Shown: in pieces, positions 58,226-64,000 of the stretch
Numbering within the stretch: position 1 is the first letter of the stretch
Layout: each line of letters opens with the position of its first letter
Origin: Pinibacter soli
GTDB lineage: Bacteria; Bacteroidota; Bacteroidia; Chitinophagales; Chitinophagaceae
Assembly (NCBI RefSeq): GCF_029961145.1
Contig: NZ_JASBRG010000007.1
Span: 1,933,487-1,997,486 of the forward strand
Reading direction: 5' to 3'
Length of the DNA: 64,000 bases
Position numbers and translations under genes: made by a program
The notes under the pieces: generated by a model
What the model was told of the DNA's origin: nothing
Seen by the model: only the letters and a program-made list of their open reading frames with translations
The model's database searches: none

Positions 58226-59329
58226 CTACCCTTCCACTATTTCAATCACTTTCGTCACTTCAAGGTTTGCGTTGCGCATAGCAATGCTTCTTGCTGCGGC
58301 GCCGGCAAATTCTTCGAATGCTTTTTTAGTAATCTCGTCGTTGCTTGCCATGATCGGTTCGCCGTTGTCGCCACCTTCACGGATGCTTTGTACAAGAGGA
58401 ATTTGGCCAAGCAGAGGAATGTCATATTCTTCAGCCAGTTTCTTACCACCTTCTTTTCCAAAGATGTAGTATTTGTTGTTTGGCAATTCAGCAGGAGTAA
58501 AATAGCTCATGTTTTCCACCAAGCCAATGATCGGCACTTTAATTTGCGCCTGACCAAACATGGCAATACCTTTTTTAGCATCTGCAAGGGCAACATCCTG
58601 CGGTGTTGTTACAACAACCACACCCGTAACAGGAACAGTTTGCATAAGCGTCAAATGAATATCACCGGTTCCGGGAGGCATGTCGATAATAAGGTAATCA
58701 AGCTCGTCCCAATACACATCTGTTACAAACTGGCGGATTGCGCTGCTCGCCATCGGACCGCGCCAAACCACGGCATTTTTCTCATCTACCAACAAACCGA
58801 TACTCATCAGTTTGATGCCGTATTTCTCCAGGGGAACGATCACACCTTTGTCGTTACCTTCTATTTGCATCATCATAGGGCGTTCGCCACGTACACCGAA
58901 CATAATAGGTACGCTTGGCCCGTAGATATCTGCATCCATCAAACCTACCTGTGCACCGCCTTGTGCGAGTGCAAGAGCAAGATTCGCAGAAACAGTACTT
59001 TTTCCTACGCCTCCTTTACCACTTACTACCGCGATGATGTTTTTTACCTTCGGCAAAACGGCCTGCGTATCCTGGCGGTTACTGCTCGTGTTAGAAGTGA
59101 AGTTTACAGTTACTTTAGCTTCTTTATTTACAAGAATTTGCACTGCATTTACGCAGGCATTTCTTATCAGATCCTTTAGCGGACATGCGGGCGTGGTAAG
59201 GACCACTGTGAAAGAAACATTGTTGTCATTGATCTCTGTATCCTTAACCATGTTAAGCGTTACAATATCCTTTCCTAAGTCAGGTTCCTGCACGTTGCTC
59301 AATGCTTTTAGTATTTGCTCCTGCGTCAT
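58226..59329 (-). CDS. Mrp/NBP35-family ATP-binding Fe-S carrier with MIP18 domain
   Basis: A 367-residue protein. An N-terminal DUF59/MIP18 domain (about 1-78, with TPACPLKDL) is followed by the P-loop ATPase: deviant Walker A VSGKGGVGKST (103-112), the Mrp box DADIYGPSVPIMFG and the ENMSYF segment. The CxxC that follows ENMSYF in many Mrp proteins is absent here (TPAELPNNKYYIFGKEGG). The family assists Fe-S cluster assembly. The gene is monocistronic with a terminator behind it. Confidence 0.93.
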   Translation of the reverse strand: MTQEQILKALSNVQEPDLGKDIVTLNMVKDTEINDNNVSFTVVLTTPACPLKDLIRNACVNAVQILVNKEAKVTVNFTSNTSSNRQDTQAVLPKVKNIIAVVSGKGGVGKSTVSANLALALAQGGAQVGLMDADIYGPSVPIMFGVRGERPMMMQIEGNDKGVIVPLEKYGIKLMSIGLLVDEKNAVVWRGPMASSAIRQFVTDVYWDELDYLIIDMPPGTGDIHLTLMQTVPVTGVVVVTTPQDVALADAKKGIAMFGQAQIKVPIIGLVENMSYFTPAELPNNKYYIFGKEGGKKLAEEYDIPLLGQIPLVQSIREGGDNGEPIMASNDEITKKAFEEFAGAAARSIAMRNANLEVTKVIEIVEG

Positions 59330-59360
59330 GATTTATTTGTTAAAAAAAGAATAATTGGTG

Positions 59361-59368
59361 CAAAATTA
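59361..59368 (-). promoter_or_regulatory. Putative -7 element of mrp-like gene
   Basis: TAATTTTG on the minus strand followed by CACC, 31 nt before the ATG at 59329. No acceptable -33. Confidence 0.45.
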
Positions 59369-59415
59369 ACCAATACTAAGCGTATTAAGTTGCTGTTTAT
59401 AATAATTGAAGTTGT

Positions 59416-59423
59416 TATATTTG
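59416..59423 (+). promoter_or_regulatory. Putative -7 element of carboxypeptidase-like gene
   Basis: TATATTTG five bases before the ATG at 59429 with a TTG 23 nt upstream (59390-59392). The leader would be absent or nearly so. It supports ATG 59429 over the upstream frame opening. Confidence 0.5.
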
Positions 59424-59428
59424 AGGCG

Positions 59429-60070
59429 ATGAAGAAATTTTTACTACTTCTTTTTATCGGGATGATTGCTATGCGACAGCAAGCCTCTGCCCAATTCGAG
59501 ACAATAAAAGACTCAGTGGTACAATTGTATGGTGTTATTATGACCGCAGATAGCCTCAGACCCATACCTGCCGTGAGTGTTATGGTTAAAGGACGTGTTC
59601 AGGGTACAATGAGTAGTGAAAGTGGAGTGTTCTCCATTGTGGTTTTAAAAGGTGACAAAATTGAATTTACGAGTATTGGTTACAAACCGGTGCTTGTTAC
59701 CATACCAAGAGACCTCCAGGGGAATCAGCACAGTATGATCCAGCTGATGGTGACTGATACAACTTATTTACCAGCAACGATCATTCGACCGCGTCCTACA
59801 AGGGAACAATTTGATCGTGATTTTGTAAATACTGATGTAAAAGCCGATGCGCTTGAAATTGCCCGTCAAAATACCGACGAACAAAAACGGGAGGCCCTCG
59901 CCAGGACTATGCCGCGTGACGGAGGCGAAAATACCAACTACAGTTTAAAACAAGACGCTACCAAGCGGTACTATAATGGACAAGTTCCACCAATGAACAT
60001 CTTTAACCCACTGGCTTGGGGAGAGTTCATCAAGGCCTGGAAACGGGGAGATTTTCGGAACAAAAACTAG
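59429..60070 (+). CDS. Exported protein with CarboxypepD_reg-like domain
   Basis: A 213-residue protein from the ATG at 59429 (MKKFLLLLFIGMIAMRQQASAQ, signal peptide); a longer upstream frame from 59315 would overlap the mrp-like gene. Residues 34-115 show the beta-sandwich carboxypeptidase-regulatory-like fold (GVIMTADSLRPIPAVSVMVK, then GVFSIVVLKGDKIEFTSIGY) found at the N-terminus of SusC receptors. Here it stands alone with a charged C-terminal part. Probably periplasmic; function unknown. Confidence 0.82.
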   Translation: MKKFLLLLFIGMIAMRQQASAQFETIKDSVVQLYGVIMTADSLRPIPAVSVMVKGRVQGTMSSESGVFSIVVLKGDKIEFTSIGYKPVLVTIPRDLQGNQHSMIQLMVTDTTYLPATIIRPRPTREQFDRDFVNTDVKADALEIARQNTDEQKREALARTMPRDGGENTNYSLKQDATKRYYNGQVPPMNIFNPLAWGEFIKAWKRGDFRNKN

Positions 60071-60084
60071 CAAAAATCTTTACA

Positions 60085-60108
60085 ACCGGCTTAATCGCCG
60101 GTTTTTTT
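60085..60108 (+). terminator. Intrinsic terminator
   Basis: ACCGGC (60085-60090), loop TTAATC, GCCGGT (60097-60102) and then a run of T. A typical factor-independent terminator for the preceding gene. Confidence 0.9.
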
Positions 60109-60182
60109 GTGCCTTCGTCTGATGATTGTACTTGGTTTAATGTTTGCAGTAGTAAATTATACTGTAAAATGAATCGGTTAAG

Positions 60183-60272
60183 TTAAAAGGCAAAAAGTAA
60201 AAAAAGCCTGTGTTCCAGTCTCACCGAGGTTTACTTGACCCCTGCGGTTGCTTTTTTCAGTTTTGACTTTTA
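60183..60272. repeat. Inverted AAAAGGC/AAAAAGT and GACTTTT words
   Basis: Short word arrays (60183-60203, 60255-60272) of the AAAAGTC family in the 274-nt gap before the YdcF-family gene. Nothing else is visible in this gap. Confidence 0.6.
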
Positions 60273-60344
60273 TACATCTTAAACCTTCTTTATCATATTA
60301 CGTTACTATAAGATAGATATGTAAACTGTTAATATCGATCCCGT

Positions 60345-61004
60345 ATGATAAAACTGTCAATCCTGGCTCCTCCAGCGGCATTGCTGATTATTACCGCGCT
60401 CAGTTCCTGCTTTTACACCAGCAGAGAATCCCACAAATTATTTGCAAAAGCAAAAACGGAGCAGTTCGATGTGATCATAGTACCGGGAATTCCTTTTGAA
60501 GAGGATGGCTGGAGTCACACCATGAAGGGACGCGTATACTGGTCAAAATATCTGTATGAGCAGGGTATTACCAAAAACATTATTTACTCTGGAGCCGCGG
60601 TATATACGCCATACTACGAGTCTGAAATAATGGCTATGTACGCCCGTGCATTAGGCATTCCACAGGAACATGTTTTTACGGAAACTACGGCAGAGCACAC
60701 TACCGAAAACATTTATTACTCGTACCAAATGGCTAAAAAAATGGGGTTCCAAAAAGTAGCGATTGCTTCTGACCCATATCAAACAAAGATGATCTCCAAG
60801 TTTGCAAGGAGAAAAGTGAGTAAGGATATCGTATTGATACCTTTTGTATTCGACACGCTGAAAGCTATGGAGCCGTATATGATCACTCCGGCAATCGATT
60901 CAGCAAAAGCCTACAAACCTGACTTTATAAGTATTACGAAAAGAGAAAGTTTCTGGAAGCGTGTTAGAGGAACGTTGGGAGCTAATATCGAGGAGAGCAG
61001 ATAA
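60345..61004 (+). CDS. YdcF/ElyC/SanA (DUF218) family lipoprotein
   Basis: A 219-residue protein with a lipobox-like LSSC (Cys22) after a hydrophobic leader. The DUF218 core has FDVIIVPGIPFEEDG, IIYSGAAVYTPYYESEIMAM and the conserved TTENIYYS and ASDPYQTKMI. Homologues SanA and ElyC affect envelope integrity and peptidoglycan or lipid-carrier metabolism in E. coli. A role in envelope maintenance is inferred. It is convergent with icd. Confidence 0.9.
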   Translation: MIKLSILAPPAALLIITALSSCFYTSRESHKLFAKAKTEQFDVIIVPGIPFEEDGWSHTMKGRVYWSKYLYEQGITKNIIYSGAAVYTPYYESEIMAMYARALGIPQEHVFTETTAEHTTENIYYSYQMAKKMGFQKVAIASDPYQTKMISKFARRKVSKDIVLIPFVFDTLKAMEPYMITPAIDSAKAYKPDFISITKRESFWKRVRGTLGANIEESR

Positions 61005-61011
61005 TTTGAAG

Positions 61012-61156
61012 ATGTGCTAATTTGAAAACGAGGGGCACAGGCATTTGGTCTTTTCTGTAGACATTCTCCAATTCATATAAAATTAGAAATGCCTGGTGTT
61101 ACATTCTTAAACGAAGTAGCACCAGGCATTTTCAAATCAGCACATTTTCAAATTAT
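61012..61156. repeat. Inverted AAATTTGA arrays with internal terminator, YdcF / icd
   Basis: The left arm (61012-61030) starts at the stop of the YdcF-family gene; the right arm (61132-61156, inverse words) ends at the icd stop. In between sits a perfect 12-bp stem, AAATGCCTGGTG (61087-61098) and its inverse (61120-61131), which serves as a terminator for both convergent genes. Confidence 0.82.
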
Positions 61157-62388
61157 ATGCCCAATTTTGTTTTCAAGTTTTCATCGATCGCGTTCAAAAA
61201 CTCCTCTGTATACAAGAAGTCTTTTCCGTGCTCAACTTTGTTACCGCTTACGCAAACAGCAAGGTCTTTTGTCATTTTACCGCTTTCCACTGTTTCGATA
61301 CAAACTGCTTCCAAAGCGTTTGCAAAATCGATCAGCTCCTGGTTGTTATCCAGTTTACCGCGGAATGCCAGGCCTCTTGTCCATGCGAAGATTGACGCAA
61401 TTGGGTTAGTGGAAGTTGGTTTACCTTTCTGGTGCTCGCGGTAGTGACGCGTTACTGTACCGTGTGCAGCCTCTGCTTCCATTGTTTTTCCGTCAGGAGT
61501 GATCAACACAGAGGTCATCAAACCAAGTGAACCGAAACCTTGTGCTACAGTGTCACTTTGAACGTCACCGTCATAGTTTTTACAAGCCCAAACAAAGTTA
61601 CCGTTCCATTTAAGAGCGCTGGCAACCATGTCATCGATCAGGCGGTGTTCGTACACGATACCCGCTGCATCGAATTGAGCTTTGAATTCTTTTTGATAGA
61701 TATCTTCAAAGATATCTTTGAAACGACCGTCGTATTTTTTAAGAATGGTATTTTTTGTAGAAAGGTACAAAGGCCATTTTTTGCTCAAAGCCATGTTAAA
61801 GCAGCTACGAGCAAAACCTATGATAGACTCTTCGGTGTTGTACATTGTCATTGCAACGCCATCACCTTTAAAGTTGAACACTTCAAAAGTCTGAGGTTCA
61901 CCTCCATCTTCCGGAGTGAAAGTCATGGTCAGTTTACCCTTACCTTTTATAACTGTATCGGTTGCGCGATATTGGTCACCAAAAGCATGACGGCCAACGA
62001 TGATCGGCGCTGTCCAGTTTGTAACCAGTCTTGGAATATTATTAATAACGATTGGCTCACGAAACACAGTACCATCCAAAATGTTACGGATCGTACCGTT
62101 AGGACTTTTCCACATTTGTTTCAGCTTAAACTCTTCTACACGAGCTTCATCCGGAGTAATGGTAGCACATTTGATACCTACTCCATATTGTTTGATGGCG
62201 TTTGCTGCATCAATAGTAACCTGATCGTTTGTAGCATCGCGATGCTCAACACCAAGGTCATAATATTTAATGTCTATGTCGAGATAAGGCAGGATTAATT
62301 TGTCTTTAATAAACTTCCAGATGATTCGGGTCATCTCATCTCCGTCGAGTTCCACAACGGGATTTGCAACTTTTATTTTTTTCGCCAT
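61153..62388 (-). CDS. icd: NADP-dependent isocitrate dehydrogenase
   Basis: A 411-residue TCA-cycle enzyme of the homodimeric, eukaryote-like type. Motifs: [19 protein letters not shown] at the start, the substrate-binding [27 protein letters not shown], the metal site with [23 protein letters not shown] and the NADP site [20 protein letters not shown]. Its promoter is the best in the window. It converts isocitrate to 2-oxoglutarate and produces NADPH. Confidence 0.97.
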   Translation of the reverse strand: MAKKIKVANPVVELDGDEMTRIIWKFIKDKLILPYLDIDIKYYDLGVEHRDATNDQVTIDAANAIKQYGVGIKCATITPDEARVEEFKLKQMWKSPNGTIRNILDGTVFREPIVINNIPRLVTNWTAPIIVGRHAFGDQYRATDTVIKGKGKLTMTFTPEDGGEPQTFEVFNFKGDGVAMTMYNTEESIIGFARSCFNMALSKKWPLYLSTKNTILKKYDGRFKDIFEDIYQKEFKAQFDAAGIVYEHRLIDDMVASALKWNGNFVWACKNYDGDVQSDTVAQGFGSLGLMTSVLITPDGKTMEAEAAHGTVTRHYREHQKGKPTSTNPIASIFAWTRGLAFRGKLDNNQELIDFANALEAVCIETVESGKMTKDLAVCVSGNKVEHGKDFLYTEEFLNAIDENLKTKLGI

Positions 62389-62715
62389 TAGATTCTAGTT
62401 TTAAGTATCCAAAAAAGTCAGCAAACCTACAAGAATTGAATGAATTACACAAAACCTAAAGATTATTTTGAAGTCATTTAATTTGGGGAAATGATATTTT
62501 CGGTGCGAATTTGAAATTTCTTTGTACGCAGCCTTCATTTTCCAACATTTAACCTTCGATTGTCCGGGACCAATAACAAATTCTGAAATACGGATCCGGC
62601 TCATTTTCAAATTTTCAAATCCTCAAATTTTCAAATTGGCTTTTATGTTTTTTAAAAGTTGATTATTCTTCGTATTTTACGACGTTATTAACCTCCTTAC
62701 AACCAAGCTTCGCAC
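62389..62715. other. 327 nt divergent gap, icd / Crp-like regulator
   Basis: It contains the icd promoter (62422-62453) and a single AAATTTGA-type array (62605-62637, inverse words CAAATTTT). No gene is supported on either strand. No dyad typical of a Crp/Fnr site could be picked out with confidence. Confidence 0.5.
62422..62453 (-). promoter_or_regulatory. Bacteroidota-type promoter of icd
   Basis: Minus strand TTTG (62453-62450), 20-nt spacer, TAGGTTTG (62429-62422). Both elements match the consensus (TTTG and TAnnTTTG) with correct spacing. The leader would be about 28 nt. Confidence 0.8.
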
Positions 62716-63288
62716 ATGCAACAGCATAAGCTATTCCAATATCTTAACCAATTCATCACGCTTTCCGGTGAAGAGCTTGCGCTTATCATCGAAAAGCTTG
62801 AGTTTAGACGCTTTAATGCCGGCGAAATCGTATTGAACGTGGGCGAGAAAGAAACGCATTTAAGCTTTGTGGAAAAAGGTATTGCCATCAAATACTTCAT
62901 GCGCGGCAAGGAGGAGGTTGTAAGACAGTTGGCTAAAGAAAATGATACGCTGGCATCTGCGGTTTCGTTTATCGCTTCTACACCGTCGCAATATTGTATA
63001 GAAGCTCTTGAGCCATGTATGTTCCTTTCTATACGAAAAGAGGTTTTCGAAACCCTTTATCGCCAAAGCCCACGTTTTGAAAAACTGGGAAGATTACTGT
63101 TCACGGATTGGATGTTACAAACCGAGATCTGGGAGTACGAGCGTATCAGCCTGACGCCGCGTCAACGTTTTACAAAATTCATCAACGAAAATCCTGAACT
63201 TTTAAAAAGAGTGCCTCAAAAGCTAATTGCTTCTTTTTTAGACATAAAACCGGAAACATTCAGCCGGTATAAATACTCATTACAGTAA
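62716..63288 (+). CDS. Crp/Fnr-family transcriptional regulator
   Basis: A 190-residue protein with a cyclic-nucleotide-binding-like beta-barrel (about 15-120: FNAGEIVLNVGEKETHLSFV, RQLAKENDTLASAVSF) and a short C-terminal HTH (RVPQKLIASFLDIKPETFSR). The Arg/Ser ligand pair of true cAMP sites is not obvious, so the effector may be something else, or none. It is 15 nt upstream of a paralogue in the same orientation. Confidence 0.9.
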   Translation: MQQHKLFQYLNQFITLSGEELALIIEKLEFRRFNAGEIVLNVGEKETHLSFVEKGIAIKYFMRGKEEVVRQLAKENDTLASAVSFIASTPSQYCIEALEPCMFLSIRKEVFETLYRQSPRFEKLGRLLFTDWMLQTEIWEYERISLTPRQRFTKFINENPELLKRVPQKLIASFLDIKPETFSRYKYSLQ

Positions 63289-63303
63289 CTGAAACTAACT
63301 ACT

Positions 63304-63909
63304 TTGCCTCCACATAGTAACCATACCCAATACAAAATCCAACTCTTTCATTACCTCCGGCGCTTTGACAACATCAGTCCGGAACAGCTTGACATTATTC
63401 AATCCTACCTTGAAGTAAGGACCTTTGATAAAAAGCAAATCGTGGTAAACAAAGGCGAGGTGGACAACCATTTCAATATTGTTATTAAAGGCCTTGTGAG
63501 AAAATATTTCAGCCTCGGCAAAAAAGAAATCACCTTACAACTCGCAACTGAAGGTCATTTTATTCATTCCGAAATCTCTTTTATACAGAGAACTCCCTCT
63601 GACATGATCGTAGAAACGCTTGAACCTACAATACTCGTTTCTATTTCACATGACAGCATGAATTCGCTGCTCGACACGCACCCTCAATTCGAGCATCTCG
63701 CACGCCTGCTTATCAGCGACATGTATATTAAGAAAAACAAACGCTACTATTCGCAATCACTAATAAGCACACGGGAACGGTTCCTCGAATATCTCCAAAA
63801 CCACCCTGACATGCTGCAGCGTGTTCCACAAAAATATTTGGCTTCTTATCTGAATATTAAGCCCGAGACTTTTAGCAGGTTGAAGCATTTGCTGAAAACC
63901 AAGAAGTAA
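63304..63909 (+). CDS. Crp/Fnr-family transcriptional regulator (TTG start)
   Basis: A 201-residue paralogue of the preceding gene, with the same cNMP-like domain (FDKKQIVVNKGEVDNHFNIV) and HTH (VPQKYLASYLNIKPETFSRL). No ATG exists near the N-terminus; the best start is TTG at 63304, which aligns well with the neighbour. An initiation at an unusual codon may keep expression low. The two genes look like a tandem duplication and are probably co-transcribed. Confidence 0.87.
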   Translation: MPPHSNHTQYKIQLFHYLRRFDNISPEQLDIIQSYLEVRTFDKKQIVVNKGEVDNHFNIVIKGLVRKYFSLGKKEITLQLATEGHFIHSEISFIQRTPSDMIVETLEPTILVSISHDSMNSLLDTHPQFEHLARLLISDMYIKKNKRYYSQSLISTRERFLEYLQNHPDMLQRVPQKYLASYLNIKPETFSRLKHLLKTKK

Positions 63910-63942
63910 TTAATAATTAATAAAGAATAATTAATAGGGTAA
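63908..63942. repeat. ATTAATT heptamer array at right end
   Basis: About five ATTAATA/ATTAATT words starting at the stop of the second Crp-like gene and continuing to near 63942. Same family as 25711-25740. Confidence 0.75.
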
Positions 63943-64000
63943 CTCGCTTTTACAAGGCGATGTTGCAAATCTTTACAAAAATTAATAGAGCGGCATTCGT

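Noticed and set aside
58154..59179. 341-codon frame on the plus strand opposite the mrp-like gene
   Set aside because: It is antisense to mrp, Phe/His/Cys-rich and shows no domain; it reflects mrp codon use.
61540..62298. 252-codon plus-strand frame opposite icd
   Set aside because: Antisense to icd, with abnormal Phe/Cys/Ile content and no start-site evidence.
13426..63942. Periodic arrays as possible CRISPR
   Set aside because: The words are 7-8 bp and directly adjacent, with no unique 30-40 bp spacers, and no cas genes are present.

Overview
This 64 kb window is a chromosomal segment of a Bacteroidota bacterium, most probably of the Chitinophagaceae. The reasons are a SusC/SusD pair driven by an ECF sigma factor and FecR, -7 elements of the Bacteroidota type (TAnnTTTG, once with a well-spaced TTTG at -33), A/T-rich gene starts with weak Shine-Dalgarno sites, and the miaB / sigma-54 activator / lptE / secG gene order. 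The species assignment is inference. No rRNA, tRNA, CRISPR array, transposase or prophage gene was seen.

Layout. 1-11361 (all minus): one co-directional cluster of ECF sigma factor, FecR anti-sigma factor, SusC with a signalling STN domain, SusD, a PKD/leucine-rich-repeat lipoprotein, two TlpA-type thiol oxidoreductases and a truncated thioredoxin-like gene at the window edge. 11796-15660 (minus): an unknown exported protein, peptide deformylase, RuvX, a UbiA-type prenyltransferase and a TrmH-type methyltransferase. 15920-22000: mutS, then a lipoprotein, a cysteine desulfurase and glmM. 22443-27107 (plus): a methyltransferase, a PAP2 phosphatase, an ArnT-like glycosyltransferase and a CorC/CNNM membrane protein. 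27540-34481 (plus): miaB, a sigma-54 activator, lptE, a TPR-like protein, secG, mltG and a BrkB protein. 34665-42558: a thioredoxin-like protein, ExbD/ExbB, an SPFH protein, YpdA, PepT, a CPBP protease, an unknown exported protein and a SlyD-like isomerase. 42893-49481: a NamZ-like muramidase, fmt, a SET protein, mgtE, a small repeat lipoprotein, and a second ECF sigma factor paired with a membrane-anchored trypsin-like protease. 49613-63909: housekeeping genes (nucleotidyltransferase, PLP enzyme, lipB, rluD-like, pyrF, SDR, GDPD, PaiB, Mrp, YdcF, icd) and two tandem Crp/Fnr regulators.

The most distinctive structure lies between the genes. About half the intergenic spaces hold short tandem arrays of degenerate 7-8 bp words (for example AAATTTGA, GAAAGTT, AAAAGTC, GAGTTAT, AACGCCT, TAACTGA). 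The arrays usually come as two inverted arms, one beginning at a stop codon and the other ending at the next gene. Some arrays reach into genes and supply stop codons or C-terminal residues, and some are nested around a second repeat family. They resemble the heptanucleotide STRRs of filamentous cyanobacteria but sit here in a Bacteroidota context. Ordinary intrinsic terminators are also present, several with perfect 18-20 bp stems between convergent genes.

The second candidate of interest is the 47824-49481 pair: an ECF sigma factor followed 2 nt later by a protein that fuses an anti-sigma-like N-terminus, one membrane segment and a periplasmic serine protease with an intact catalytic triad.
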